Counted from the stretch's first letter, positions 45,198-54,668 are shown. The stretch: 64,000 nucleotides of DNA from Agathobaculum ammoniilyticum (GCF_025567315.1 NZ_JAOQJE010000006.1:124001-188000); one strand, 5' to 3'. The notes: generated from the letters alone by a model not told the origin. Numbers and translations: made by a program.

Positions 45198-47378
45198 ATG
45201 CAGAATAAACTGGATTTTTTGATCGAGCGCGTGCAGAAACAGAATCCGCAGGCGAATATTAAAAAAATCCGCGCAGCCTATGAGTGCGCCTCCGCGGCGC
45301 ACGAGGGGCAAAAGCGGAAAAACGGCGAGCCGTATATCATCCATCCGGTCTCGGTGGCCGAGATCGTGGTTGAAATGGGGCTGGATACGGATTCGATCTG
45401 CGCCGCGCTGCTGCACGACTGCATCGAGGATACGCAATTCGGCTACAAGGAGATCGAAAACAAGTTTGGCACGCCTGTCGCGGAGCTGGTGGACGGCGTT
45501 ACCCGCCTGGGCATGCTGCGCTATTCCAAGGAGCAGGAGCAGTTCGAGGACCTGCGCAAGATGTTCCTCGCCATGGCCAAGGATATCCGCGTCATCCTGA
45601 TCAAGCTGGCCGACCGGCTGCATAACGCGCGCACGTTCCAGTTCCTGCCCGAGCGCAAGCAGCGCGACAAGGCGCTCGAAACCATGGAGATCTATGCGCC
45701 GATCGCGCACCGGCTGGGTATGAGCCGTATCAAATGGGAGCTGGAGGACCTGTGCCTCAAGGTGCTCGACCCGATCGGCTATAACGAGATCGTCGAGGGT
45801 CTCAGGGCGCAGAGCGAGCAGCACGAGGAATTCCTCAAGGGGATACAGGAGCGCATCAGCGAGAAGCTGGCGGAGGCGCATATCCATAATACGATTTCGG
45901 CGCGCGTCAAGCATATTTATTCCATTTACCGCAAAATGTACGCCCAGCATAAGACGATCGACGAGATCTATGATATCTGCGCGGTGCGCGTGATCGTGGA
46001 TACGGTGGCGGACTGCTATAATGTACTCGGCTATGTGCATGACTTGTATAAGCCTATCCCCGGACGCTTCAAGGATTATATCTCCACGCCCAAGCCCAAT
46101 GGCTACCAGTCCCTGCACACCACGGTCATCGGCCGCGCGGGCATCCCGTTCGAGATACAGATCCGCACGACCGAGATGCACAAGATGGCCGAATACGGCG
46201 TCGCGGCGCACTGGAAATACAAGCAGGGCTTGGATAAAAAGGGCAACGAGGAGGCTTTCGCCTGGATCCGCCAGCTGCTCGAGGCGCAGCAGGACACCGA
46301 GGCCGAGGACTTCATCAAAAATATCAAGGTGGATCTGTTCGCGGACGAGGTGTTCGTGTTCACGCCCAAGGGCGACGTGGTCAACATGCCCGCGGGCGCG
46401 ACCCCGATCGACCTAGCCTACGCCATCCATTCCGCGGTCGGCAACCGGATGACCGGCGCCAAGATCAACGGCCGCATCGCGCCGATCGACAGCCAACTGA
46501 AAAACGGCGACATCGTGGAGATCCTGACCTCCAAGGAGGCGCATGGACCCAGCCGCGACTGGGTCAAGATTGTCAAAACCACCGAGGCGCGCAACAAGAT
46601 CAAGCAGTGGTTCAAAAAGGAGTGCCGTGAGGAGAATATCATCAACGGCCGCGAGGATCTGGACCGCGAGCTGCGCGCCAACCTGCTGTACAACGGCTTT
46701 TACGAGAACGAGGAAGTACAGAAGAACACGCTTAACAAGTTCTCGTTCAACACGCTCGACGAGCTGTACGCCGCCATCGGCTACGGCGGCATCACGCTGA
46801 CCAAGGTCATCAACAAGGTCAAGGACGACGTGGGAAGGCTGCGCCGCCAGCGGGAGATTGCGGAGCATCAGAATCACCCCCATGTCGAACAGCAGCGCCG
46901 CACGACGCGCAGCTCGACCGGCGTGGTGGTCGAGGGGATCGACAACTGCCTGGTCAAATTCGCGCGCTGCTGCACGCCGATCCCGGGCGACGAGATCATC
47001 GGCTTTGTCACGCGCGGCTACGGCGTGTCTATCCACCGTCGGGACTGTGTCAACGTCCATGTGGCGGAGGATCCGGATCGTTGGGTAAAAGCCTGGTGGG
47101 ACGAGGATCAGGTCACCGCGGACCGTGCGGGCCGGTTCTCGACCGGCCTGCAGATATCGACCCGCAGCCGTATCGGGGTGCTGAACGACGTGACGACGAT
47201 CTTCGCGGTCTGCAAGATCAATGTGCATGAGATTTCGGCAAGGGATCTTAACGACGGCTACGGCGTGATCAACGCGATGGTCGACGTCGCGGGCGTACAC
47301 CAGCTGGATAACCTGATCAGCCGCCTGCGGTCGATCAAGGGTGTGGTGGATGTGACGCGTACAGTGGATACAAATTGA
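45198..47378 (+). CDS. relA: Bifunctional (p)ppGpp synthetase/hydrolase RelA/SpoT
   Basis: 726 residues. An intact HD hydrolase (IIHPVSVAEI, LLHDCIEDT) indicates ppGpp degradation. The synthetase domain has STPKPNGYQSLHTTV. TGS (FVFTPKGDVVNMPAGATP, in parts), helical, zinc-finger (CLVKFARCCTPIPGD) and ACT domains follow. It balances stringent alarmone in response to uncharged tRNA on ribosomes. ATG 45198 has GAGGGGGAA upstream; an in-frame extension into recJ has no ribosome site. Confidence 0.97.
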   Translation: MQNKLDFLIERVQKQNPQANIKKIRAAYECASAAHEGQKRKNGEPYIIHPVSVAEIVVEMGLDTDSICAALLHDCIEDTQFGYKEIENKFGTPVAELVDGVTRLGMLRYSKEQEQFEDLRKMFLAMAKDIRVILIKLADRLHNARTFQFLPERKQRDKALETMEIYAPIAHRLGMSRIKWELEDLCLKVLDPIGYNEIVEGLRAQSEQHEEFLKGIQERISEKLAEAHIHNTISARVKHIYSIYRKMYAQHKTIDEIYDICAVRVIVDTVADCYNVLGYVHDLYKPIPGRFKDYISTPKPNGYQSLHTTVIGRAGIPFEIQIRTTEMHKMAEYGVAAHWKYKQGLDKKGNEEAFAWIRQLLEAQQDTEAEDFIKNIKVDLFADEVFVFTPKGDVVNMPAGATPIDLAYAIHSAVGNRMTGAKINGRIAPIDSQLKNGDIVEILTSKEAHGPSRDWVKIVKTTEARNKIKQWFKKECREENIINGREDLDRELRANLLYNGFYENEEVQKNTLNKFSFNTLDELYAAIGYGGITLTKVINKVKDDVGRLRRQREIAEHQNHPHVEQQRRTTRSSTGVVVEGIDNCLVKFARCCTPIPGDEIIGFVTRGYGVSIHRRDCVNVHVAEDPDRWVKAWWDEDQVTADRAGRFSTGLQISTRSRIGVLNDVTTIFAVCKINVHEISARDLNDGYGVINAMVDVAGVHQLDNLISRLRSIKGVVDVTRTVDTN

Positions 47379-47460
47379 GTATTGGATTGCGGCGTGCAGC
47401 CGCGGCCGAGAGGGCGCGGAAAGGCTTCGGGAGGCGAAACATTTCCGCATTCAGGGGAAT

Positions 47461-47489
47461 AAAAACTGTGATATGGGTTCGCGGTTTTT
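47461..47489 (+). terminator. First of two tandem terminators after relA
   Basis: AAAAACTGTG pairs with CGCGGTTTTT (two G-T pairs) across a 9-nt loop. Weaker than the hairpin that follows it immediately. Confidence 0.5.
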
Positions 47490-47492
47490 ATG

Positions 47493-47517
47493 AAAAATGC
47501 CGCTCCGCGGCATTTTT
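47493..47517 (+). terminator. Second terminator after relA
   Basis: A perfect 11-bp stem AAAAATGCCGC/GCGGCATTTTT with loop TCC; the arms are A/T-rich at the base, so it can work in both directions. Confidence 0.85.
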
Positions 47518-47567
47518 CTGTTAGAAGCTGCACGAGGTGTGCGGAATGGAAACGGAGAATAAAAGCT

Positions 47568-48017
47568 ATGAGAGCACTCATTCAGCGCGTGACGCGCGCA
47601 TCGGTGACGATCGGCAGCGCGGTGCGCGGAGAGATTGGACAGGGCTTTCTGATCCTGCTGGGCATCACGGATGGAGACACGGTGGACGACGCGGTTTATC
47701 TGGCCGACAAGACGGTTAAGCTGCGGGTGTTCACGGATGAGAACGACAAGATGAACCGCTCGCTCGCGGATGTGGGCGGTGGCATCCTCGTGGTATCGCA
47801 GTTTACCCTGTACGGGGATTGCAAAAAGGGAAACAGGCCGAGCTTTACCGCCGCGGCGCGGCCCGAAACCGCGGTCCCGCTGTACGAGGCGTTCATCGCG
47901 CGCTGTCGGCAAAGCGGCCTGCCGGTCGAAACCGGCGAGTTCGGCGCGGATATGAAGGTCGACCTGTGCAACGACGGGCCGGTCACACTATGGATGGATA
48001 CCGCACAGATGCGGTGA
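47568..48017 (+). CDS. dtd: D-aminoacyl-tRNA deacylase
   Basis: 149 residues. RALIQRVTRASVTI at the start, VSQFTLYGDCKKGNRPSF (SQFTL motif) and a NDGPVTLWMD end (GP cis-proline motif NxGPVT) are diagnostic of DTD. It hydrolyses D-Tyr and other D-aminoacyl-tRNAs. ACGGAG lies upstream of ATG 47568. It starts a dtd-MBL-hemZ-kinase run; relA-dtd adjacency is common in Firmicutes. Confidence 0.96.
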   Translation: MRALIQRVTRASVTIGSAVRGEIGQGFLILLGITDGDTVDDAVYLADKTVKLRVFTDENDKMNRSLADVGGGILVVSQFTLYGDCKKGNRPSFTAAARPETAVPLYEAFIARCRQSGLPVETGEFGADMKVDLCNDGPVTLWMDTAQMR

Positions 48018-48036
48018 GGGAAAGGAGAACCAGCTT

Positions 48037-48672
48037 ATGAAAATCATGCAGCTTTGCGTGGGCATGGTCGCCACGAACTGTTATATTGTATACGATGAAA
48101 AGAGCCGCGAGGCCGCGGTGATCGACCCAGGCGACAACGCCACCTCTATCCTGAGCGCGGCGAAAAAGGAAAAGCTGGATATCAAATATGTTCTGCTGAC
48201 GCACGCGCATTTTGACCATATCCTTGCCGCGCACGAGGTGCTGGCGGCAACCCATGCGCAGTATGTCGTACCCGAGGGGGATCTGTGGCTGCTCAAGCGG
48301 GAGAATATGGGTCAGTTCCGCTCGTTGGCCAGCGCCTATGTGGAGGATAAGCCGGATCTTTTGGCGAACGAGGGGACACAAGTGACGTTCGGCGGGATGA
48401 CGGCGACGTATATGAACACCCCTGGCCATACGCCCGGCTCGTCGGTCATCCGGATTGGCGACTGCCTGTTCACGGGCGACACGCTGTTCCGGCATGAATG
48501 CGGCCGGTGCGACCTGGAGGGCGGTGATTTCGGGCAGATGCTGCGGTCGCTGCGGCGTCTGCACGACCTGGAGGGGGATTACAAGGTGTTGCCCGGGCAT
48601 GAGGGCATCTCCTCCCTGTCCGAGGAGCGCGCGGCCAATCCCTATATGGCGCAGGCGGTTGGCAGACGATGA
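48037..48672 (+). CDS. MBL-fold hydrolase, glyoxalase II-like (YqgX type)
   Basis: 211 residues. THAHFDH (zinc site, about residue 56), TPGHTPGS, FTGDTLF and LPGHEG form the complete glyoxalase II-like metal set. It lacks the C-terminal glutathione-binding domain of true GloB, so a thioester or other small hydrolase role is likely. Overlaps hemZ by 4 nt. Confidence 0.9.
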   Translation: MKIMQLCVGMVATNCYIVYDEKSREAAVIDPGDNATSILSAAKKEKLDIKYVLLTHAHFDHILAAHEVLAATHAQYVVPEGDLWLLKRENMGQFRSLASAYVEDKPDLLANEGTQVTFGGMTATYMNTPGHTPGSSVIRIGDCLFTGDTLFRHECGRCDLEGGDFGQMLRSLRRLHDLEGDYKVLPGHEGISSLSEERAANPYMAQAVGRR

Positions 48673-50144
48673 TTTATACGCTGGAGGGACACGCGCTCAA
48701 GCATGCGGTGGAGGAAATGCTGTTCCATCTGCTCCCCACGGCGGCGCTTGCGCGGGCGGATGCCGTGGATGCGGCGGACGGGACGGGGGACTATTGCCGG
48801 AGCGTCCTGACCGAAGTGGACGGCAGGGCGCGGGCTTGCGCCGACGTCCGCATCGGCGGCGTAACGCGTCGCAGCGAGCGGTGCGCGTCGGTTCAGGGGC
48901 TTGCGCCGATTGCTTATAAACGCACGGTCACCGAGCTGGTCAAGACGACCGTGTACGAGGCTGTGGTGCCGTCGCTTGCCCAGCCGCCCGTATGGGGCAG
49001 CCTGACCGGCGTGCGCCCCGCCAAGCTCGCGCGCGGGCTGATCGAGCGGGGGATGGCGCGCGGCGAGGCGGCAGAGTACCTGCGGGAGCACTTCCATGTT
49101 TCGCCGGAGCGCACGGCGCTGACCATACGCGCGGCCGCAACGGCGATAGAGATGGATAAGCGGATGGGCGAAAAGGATATTTCCCTTTATGTCGGTATCC
49201 CGTTTTGCCCGTCGCGGTGCTATTACTGCTCGTTTGTATCTTCCGCGACCGCGCAGTCCGGCCACCTGATCGAGCCGTACCTGGAAACGCTGTGCCGTGA
49301 GATCAGAGAGACCGCCGCGCTGGTGCGCGAGGCGGGCCGGCGGGTGCAGAGCGTGTATATCGGCGGCGGCACGCCGACCACGCTGGACGAGAACCAGCTC
49401 TCGCGCCTGCTTGACACACTTGAACAAAGCTTTGATTTTTCCGGACTTTGTGAATATACTGTGGAAGCGGGGCGTCCGGATACGATCACACAGGGCAAGC
49501 TGCGCGTGTTGCGCGCGGCGGGCGTGGGACGGGTCAGCATCAACCCGCAGTCCATGGACGACGCGGTGCTGGCCGCGATCGGGCGCAGGCACGTGGCGTG
49601 CGATGTGCTGCGCGCCTATGACGAGGCGCGGCGGGCGGGCTTTGCTGGCATCAACATGGATGTGATCGCGGGGCTGTCCGGCGATACGCCGGACAGCTTC
49701 GCCCGAACGGTGGATACCTTGATCGGCCTTGCGCCGGAGAATATCACGGTACATACGCTGGCCATCAAGCGAGGGGCGGATCTGACGGATAAGCAGGCCG
49801 CCGCCGCACAGCGCGAGGCGGTGGCGCGTATGCTGGACGGCGCCTCGCGCGCGCTGCAGGGCGCGGGCTACGGCCCGTATTACCTGTACCGGCAGAAATT
49901 CACCACCGGCGGCTTTGAGAATGTCGGCTGGTGTCGGCCGGGGACCGAATGCTTCTACAATGTGGCCATGATGGAGGAGCTGCAAACCATTTTGTCGCTC
50001 GGCGCGGGCGGCGTTTCCAAGCGCGTCGAGCGGGACACGGGCTGGATCGAGCGAACGAACAACCCCAAGTATCCGCTCGAATACATTCGGGCGGCGGACC
50101 GGCTCGCCGGTGGTAAGCGTAAATTGCTTTTCCCAAAGCAGTAA
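48669..50144 (+). CDS. hemZ: Coproporphyrinogen dehydrogenase-like radical SAM protein HemZ
   Basis: 491 residues. An N-terminal region of about 165 residues (WGSLTGVRPAKLA) typical of HemZ precedes a radical SAM core with CPSRCYYCSF (CxxxCxxC, about residue 180) and YIGGGTPTTL. A HemN-like C-terminal part follows (CFYNVAMMEELQTILSLGAGG, in parts). HemZ was described as an oxygen-independent coproporphyrinogen oxidase, but the activity of many HemW/HemZ proteins is uncertain. Confidence 0.92.
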   Translation: MIYTLEGHALKHAVEEMLFHLLPTAALARADAVDAADGTGDYCRSVLTEVDGRARACADVRIGGVTRRSERCASVQGLAPIAYKRTVTELVKTTVYEAVVPSLAQPPVWGSLTGVRPAKLARGLIERGMARGEAAEYLREHFHVSPERTALTIRAAATAIEMDKRMGEKDISLYVGIPFCPSRCYYCSFVSSATAQSGHLIEPYLETLCREIRETAALVREAGRRVQSVYIGGGTPTTLDENQLSRLLDTLEQSFDFSGLCEYTVEAGRPDTITQGKLRVLRAAGVGRVSINPQSMDDAVLAAIGRRHVACDVLRAYDEARRAGFAGINMDVIAGLSGDTPDSFARTVDTLIGLAPENITVHTLAIKRGADLTDKQAAAAQREAVARMLDGASRALQGAGYGPYYLYRQKFTTGGFENVGWCRPGTECFYNVAMMEELQTILSLGAGGVSKRVERDTGWIERTNNPKYPLEYIRAADRLAGGKRKLLFPKQ

Positions 50145-50158
50145 GGAGGAACACGGCT

Positions 50159-51082
50159 ATGGCGGAATACACACTCAAATATATCAACCACCGCGCGCGG
50201 TACGATGCGGCCGACTTTATCGCGGAATGTGAACGGACGTACCATGCGCAGGTGGATCAGGTGGCGGAGGAAATCGCGGAAAACAGCCGTCAGAAGCCGA
50301 TCGTGCTGATCAACGGCCCCTCCTCGTCCGGAAAGACCACGACCAACGACCGGATCGGCCGCGCGCTGGAAAAACGCGGCATCCATGCGGAGATGATCTC
50401 GATGGACGATTATTACCGCACGGTCGGCAGCTATGACATCCCGCCGGACACGGAAAACGGCGTGCCTGACCTGGAAAGTCCGGAATGTATGGATCTGCCG
50501 CTGCTGAGCCAGCATTTGACCCAGCTGGTCGCAGGAGAGGAAATCGACCTGCCCCGTTTTGATTTTGAAACGCGTACTTCAATCCCGCACGCGCGTTCGC
50601 TGCGTCTGGATCCGGACGAGGTCGTGCTGATCGAGGGGATCCACTCGTTCAATCCGGTCATCATGGGGGATCTCGCGCACGCGGCGACCGGCGTTTACCT
50701 GTCCGTGGCAAGCGCGGTCGTCCCCAAGGAGGGGGCGCGGGTCGAGCCGTATATGCTCCGCTTCCTGCGGCGGGCTATGCGGGACAGCCTGTTCCGCAAT
50801 TCGCCAGTCGAGGACACGCTGCGCCAGTGGAACTCAGTGCGGCGCGGAGAAAAGCTGTATATCGCGCCGCATCGCGGGCAGGCCAACCTGACGGTGGACA
50901 CCTTCCTGCCGTATGAGCTCAATATACTCATGCAGTATTTGGCGCCCAAGCTCCGCCTGCATCGGGAGGAGCTTGGCAGGGCGGGTCTCGTGCCGGTCGG
51001 CGCGGTGCTTGATCAGGTAGCGCCGATCGATTATACGGATTTTATCCCCGAGGATTCGGTATTGCACGAGTTTATTGGGTAA
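50159..51082 (+). CDS. Uridine kinase-like nucleoside kinase
   Basis: 307 residues. A P-loop NTPase with Walker A GPSSSGKTT (about residue 58), then SMDDYYR, the uridine-kinase lid region DLPRFDFETRT and LIEGIHSFNP. The short N-terminal part resembles the TGS-less clostridial nucleoside kinases annotated as phosphoribulokinase/uridine kinase. Substrate not certain. TAAGGAGGA lies upstream of the ATG. Confidence 0.88.
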   Translation: MAEYTLKYINHRARYDAADFIAECERTYHAQVDQVAEEIAENSRQKPIVLINGPSSSGKTTTNDRIGRALEKRGIHAEMISMDDYYRTVGSYDIPPDTENGVPDLESPECMDLPLLSQHLTQLVAGEEIDLPRFDFETRTSIPHARSLRLDPDEVVLIEGIHSFNPVIMGDLAHAATGVYLSVASAVVPKEGARVEPYMLRFLRRAMRDSLFRNSPVEDTLRQWNSVRRGEKLYIAPHRGQANLTVDTFLPYELNILMQYLAPKLRLHREELGRAGLVPVGAVLDQVAPIDYTDFIPEDSVLHEFIG

Positions 51083-51095
51083 AATACAGGCGCGC

Positions 51096-51124
51096 TTGCT
51101 TTTTATAGGGCTATGCAGTATAAT
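51096..51124 (+). promoter_or_regulatory. Sigma-A promoter of the zinc-ribbon gene
   Basis: TTGCTT (51096-51101), 17-bp spacer and a perfect TATAAT (51119-51124), 51 bp before the start codon. Confidence 0.78.
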
Positions 51125-51174
51125 AAAATGCAATATAGCGGGGCGGACAGTCCCGTTGGAAGGAGCGAGGACCC

Positions 51175-51567
51175 ATGGATGCAAAAATGCAGACGTTTTT
51201 GGAAAAGGTCAAGGTAATGGCGGATAAGACCAGCAAAGCGGCTGGCCGCGCGGCGGATGCCGCCGGAAAGAAAGCGACCGAGCTTGCCAGCGCGACGCGG
51301 ATCAACCTCCAGATTTTTGATCTGAATACCGAATGCGAGGTGCTGTTCAAAGAGATCGGCAGAATGGTGTATGAGCTGCATCGGGGAACAGAGGTCTCTA
51401 ACGAGGAAATGGATCAGAAGATCGATTTGGTGGATGAGAAGCAGGCCAGGATTGCCGCGCTGCGCGAGGAGCTTGCAGGCATGAAGTCGGTCGTGACCTG
51501 CCCGCACTGCGGGCGTCCGTGCAGCAGGGAGGATGCGTTTTGCTCCGGCTGCGGCGGCGCGCTGTGA
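51175..51567 (+). CDS. Small coiled-coil zinc-ribbon protein of unknown function
   Basis: 130 residues. An Ala/Lys-rich helical N-terminus (about 1-45) and a coiled coil (about 80-105) lead to a C-terminal zinc ribbon with CPHCGRPC and CSGCGG. No signal peptide or membrane segment. Such proteins are common in Clostridia without assigned function. GAAGGAGCGAGG precedes the ATG and it has its own promoter. Confidence 0.8.
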   Translation: MDAKMQTFLEKVKVMADKTSKAAGRAADAAGKKATELASATRINLQIFDLNTECEVLFKEIGRMVYELHRGTEVSNEEMDQKIDLVDEKQARIAALREELAGMKSVVTCPHCGRPCSREDAFCSGCGGAL

Positions 51568-51629
51568 GCGCATATTTTAGAGCGCCCTGCCATACCGTAC
51601 AATAAGAAAAGACAAAGGGCGTGTAGCGT

Positions 51630-53255
51630 TTGCAGCGAAAAAAACAGAATTTTGTGCAGGGCGCGGTCATCCTGATGGCGGCGAGCCTGATCGTCAAGGT
51701 GATCGGCGCGTTTTTCCAGATACCGCTCCAAAACCTGATCGGCGGGGAGGAATCCCCAGCGTTTGGCATGTTCAGCGCGGCTTACCGGATATACACCGCG
51801 ATGCTGATGATTTCGACGGTCGGCCTGCCGGCGGCGCTGTCCAAGATGGTGGCGGAGGCTACGGCCTGCGGGCGCGAGCATGAGGTGCGGCGTATCGTTC
51901 GCGTCGCGGGTAGCATTTTTGTGCCGGTCGGCGCGCTGTGTTCGGTCGCGCTGTTTTTTGGCGCGGGTACGTTTGCGGAATGGATCAAAAGCGCAGATGC
52001 GCGGCTTGCCGTTATGGCGATCGCGCCGAGCGTGCTGATGGTGGCCATCCTTTCCGTGTTTCGCGGTTATTACCAGGGGCGGTCCAATATGGTGCCGACA
52101 GCGGTTTCCCAAGTCATTGAGGCGATGGGTAAGCTGTTTGTTGGCCTTGGCCTTGCCTACTATGCGATGGGGCAGGGCTACAGCGATCCGGTGGTAGCGG
52201 CAATGACCGTGCTGGGCGTAACGCTGGGCGAGGTCGTGGCGGCGGCGTATATGCTGGCGCAGGCGGCGGTAACGCGCCGCAGAGCGACGCCCGTGCGCAT
52301 TTTGAACGATGCGGTGCGTCCTGCGGGGGAACTGGCGAAGGTTTTGCTTTCCCTGTCCATCCCCATTACGATCAGTTCGGCGGTCATGAGCCTGACCGAC
52401 CTGATCGACGTTGCGCTGATTTCCGCGCGGCTGCAAAGCCCAGCGGTGGGGATGACGGCCAAGCAGGCGATGGCGACCTACGGCATTTACACCGGCCAGG
52501 CCATCAATTTCTTCAACCTGCCGCAGACGCTGATCACGGCGCTGGCGGTCAGCGTGCTGCCGACGATTGCCAGCGCGCGCGCGGCGCAGAATTTTACCAA
52601 AGTGTCCAAAACGCTTTCCACTTCGCTGCGGCTGACCATGATCATCACTTTGCCGGCAGGCACAGGGTTCCTCGTTCTATCCGAGCCGATCCTGCGGCTG
52701 CTCTACCATTCGGGGACGGAAACCGGAGGCCGGCTGATGGCGATTTTAGGCTTTGCCGTACCCGCTGTGGCGCTGGTCGCGATCACAAACGCTACCCTGC
52801 AGGCGTTCGGGCGGATTGACCTGCCGCTGGTTTCGATGTTCCTCGGCGCGCTGGTCAAAATGTTCGGGGATTATTATCTGATCGGGGATCCGCGGTTCGG
52901 TATCGCGGGAGCGCCGATCAGTACGGCCGTGTGCTACTGGCTGATTGCGCTGCTGAATCTGTTCCACATCGCAAGGCTGTCCCATGCGCTGCCCCCGCTG
53001 GGCAAAACCGTGGGCAGGCCGCTTGCCGCAACGGCTGGCATGGGGGCGGCGACTTATATCTGCTTTACCGTGCTGACGCGGGCGCTTGGCGCGGCGCCGG
53101 GTTCGGCAGTGGATAAGCTGAGCACGCTCGTGTCGATCCTTGTAGCGGTGGCGGTATACGGCGTTTTGCTGCTGGCGTTGCACGCGGTTGACCGCGAGGA
53201 TGTGCAGCTTCTGCCAAAAGGGGAAAAAATTGCCAACCTTTTGCGTTTAAAATGA
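51630..53255 (+). CDS. MurJ/SpoVB-like polysaccharide flippase
   Basis: 541 residues with about 14 membrane helices in the MOP/MVF superfamily pattern; SLIVKVIGAFFQIPLQNLIG, FRGYYQGRSNMVPTA and QTLITALAVSVLPTIASARA (in parts) match YabM/SpoVB-type proteins. Members flip lipid-linked peptidoglycan or spore-cortex precursors. It starts at a TTG (51630) with a weak AAAGGG upstream. Position before mazG and rqcP equals Bacillus yabM. Confidence 0.88.
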   Translation: MQRKKQNFVQGAVILMAASLIVKVIGAFFQIPLQNLIGGEESPAFGMFSAAYRIYTAMLMISTVGLPAALSKMVAEATACGREHEVRRIVRVAGSIFVPVGALCSVALFFGAGTFAEWIKSADARLAVMAIAPSVLMVAILSVFRGYYQGRSNMVPTAVSQVIEAMGKLFVGLGLAYYAMGQGYSDPVVAAMTVLGVTLGEVVAAAYMLAQAAVTRRRATPVRILNDAVRPAGELAKVLLSLSIPITISSAVMSLTDLIDVALISARLQSPAVGMTAKQAMATYGIYTGQAINFFNLPQTLITALAVSVLPTIASARAAQNFTKVSKTLSTSLRLTMIITLPAGTGFLVLSEPILRLLYHSGTETGGRLMAILGFAVPAVALVAITNATLQAFGRIDLPLVSMFLGALVKMFGDYYLIGDPRFGIAGAPISTAVCYWLIALLNLFHIARLSHALPPLGKTVGRPLAATAGMGAATYICFTVLTRALGAAPGSAVDKLSTLVSILVAVAVYGVLLLALHAVDREDVQLLPKGEKIANLLRLK

Positions 53256-53270
53256 CAGGAAGTGTAGAAA

Positions 53271-54062
53271 ATGGTTGATTTTCAAAAGAAAGAGCAGTAT
53301 AATTTTAACGATCTGTTGCGGATCATGGAAATACTCCGCGCGCCGGACGGATGCATGTGGGATCGGGAACAGGATCACCGGTCGATCCGCCGCAATTTTA
53401 TTGAGGAGACCTATGAGGTCTGTGAGGCGATCGACGAGGAGGATACCGAACACCTGAAGGAAGAGCTGGGCGACGTATTGCTGCAGGTCGTTTTTCACAC
53501 GCAGATGGAAAAGGAAAAGGGCGTGTTTGACATCAATGATGTGGCGGACGGCATCTGCAAAAAGCTGATTTACCGCCATCCGCATATTTTCGGTGATGTC
53601 AAGGTGGGCTCCTCGGAGGAGATCCTGAGCAATTGGGACGACCTCAAGCGCAAGGAGAAGCACCAGGAAACCGATACCTCCGCGCTTGCCAGCGTGGCCA
53701 AAAGCCTGCCGGGTCTGATCCGCGCGGAAAAAATCCAGAAGAAGGCCGCTAAGGTGGGGTTCGACTGGGATGGGGCGGACGGAGCGCTGGAAAAGGTCGA
53801 GGAGGAGCTTGCCGAGGTACGGCGGGCGCTCGCAGGCGACGGCGATATCGAGGAGGAACTGGGCGACCTGCTGTTCGCGGTCGTCAATGTGGCGCGCCAT
53901 AAAAAGGTGGACGCCGAGCGCGCGGTGGAAAAGACCTGCGACAAGTTCATCCATCGGTTCGGTTTTATGGAACGGCAGGCAAAAGAAGAGAACAAAGTGC
54001 TGTCCGACTTGTCGCTGGCAGAAATGGACTCGCTTTGGAATAGATCAAAAGAAAAGGTATAA
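53271..54062 (+). CDS. mazG: Nucleoside triphosphate pyrophosphohydrolase MazG (YabN-type)
   Basis: 263 residues. Two MazG modules: the first has CMWDREQDHRSIRRNFIEETYEV (in parts) with EELGDVLLQVVFH, and the second EEELAEVRRAL with EEELGDLLFAVVNVAR. The paired EExxE and D ligands bind magnesium. It hydrolyses (d)NTPs to NMPs for housecleaning. It lacks the N-terminal methylase domain found in some YabN proteins. Confidence 0.94.
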   Translation: MVDFQKKEQYNFNDLLRIMEILRAPDGCMWDREQDHRSIRRNFIEETYEVCEAIDEEDTEHLKEELGDVLLQVVFHTQMEKEKGVFDINDVADGICKKLIYRHPHIFGDVKVGSSEEILSNWDDLKRKEKHQETDTSALASVAKSLPGLIRAEKIQKKAAKVGFDWDGADGALEKVEEELAEVRRALAGDGDIEEELGDLLFAVVNVARHKKVDAERAVEKTCDKFIHRFGFMERQAKEENKVLSDLSLAEMDSLWNRSKEKV

Positions 54063-54076
54063 ACGGAGGTATAAGC

Positions 54077-54355
54077 ATGAAAAAAAGCGAATTCGTCACG
54101 CTGGTTGCGGAAAAAACCGGCCTCTCCAAAAAGGATACAGAAAAGACGATCGACGCTGTCTTCGCCGCGATGGGCGATGTGATGGCGCAGGGAGATAAGC
54201 TGCAGATGAGCGGCTTCGGTACGTTTGAGACCAAGGTGCGCGCTGCGCGCACGGGTCACAACCCGCGCACCGGCGAGGCGATCGAAATCGCGGCCGCGAC
54301 CATTCCGGTATTCAAGCCCGGCAAGGCGCTCAAGGATAAGGTGGACACGAAGTAA
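54077..54355 (+). CDS. hup: HU family DNA-binding protein
   Basis: 92 residues. The canonical HU sequence: KKSEFVTLVAEKTGLSKK, SGFGTFE, ARTGHNPRTGE (the DNA-intercalating arm) and VFKPGKALKD. It compacts and bends DNA as a dimer. CGGAGG precedes the ATG. HU between mazG and rqcP is found in many Clostridia but not in Bacillus subtilis yab order. Confidence 0.97.
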   Translation: MKKSEFVTLVAEKTGLSKKDTEKTIDAVFAAMGDVMAQGDKLQMSGFGTFETKVRAARTGHNPRTGEAIEIAAATIPVFKPGKALKDKVDTK

Positions 54356-54357
54356 CC

Positions 54358-54600
54358 GTGAGGCTGGATAAATATCTCAAGGTTTCCCGACTGATCAAGC
54401 GCCGAACGGTAGCGAACGACGCCTGCGACGCGGCGCGGATCACAGTGAACGGCAAACCGGCAAAGGCATCCTACCAGGTGAAAACAGGCGATGTTATCGA
54501 GATTGCGTTCGGACAGCGCACGATGAAAGTCGAAGTACTCGAGATCGCGGAGCACGCGCTGAAAGCGGATGCGGCCGCGATGTATCGGGAAATCCCGTAA
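54358..54600 (+). CDS. rqcP: RNA-binding S4 protein RqcP (YabO)
   Basis: 80 residues, a stand-alone S4 domain (RLDKYLKVSRLIKRRTVAND, NGKPAKASYQVKTGD). RqcP works with RqcH on stalled 50S subunits to add C-terminal alanine tails. The start is a GTG 2 nt after the hup stop, so it relies on coupling. Confidence 0.93.
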   Translation: MRLDKYLKVSRLIKRRTVANDACDAARITVNGKPAKASYQVKTGDVIEIAFGQRTMKVEVLEIAEHALKADAAAMYREIP

Positions 54601-54627
54601 TAAAAACATCCCGCCCCTTCATATAGT
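54598..54627 (+). promoter_or_regulatory. Possible sigma-E promoter for yabP overlapping a terminator
   Basis: TAATAAA (54598-54604, five of seven to KMATATT), a 15-bp spacer and CATATAGT (54620-54627, six of eight to CATACAHT). The -10 lies in the loop of the rqcP terminator. YabP is SigE-controlled in Bacillus. Confidence 0.4.
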
Positions 54628-54648
54628 GAAGGGAGCGGGATGTTTTTT
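54602..54648 (+). terminator. Terminator between rqcP and yabP
   Basis: A long imperfect stem (CATCCCG-CCCTTCA with TGAAGGG-GCGGGATG, one mismatch pair) and a 5-nt loop are followed by TTTTTT. It separates housekeeping genes from sporulation genes. Confidence 0.9.
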
Positions 54649-54668
54649 ATGAGAGGGAGGGACTGCAT

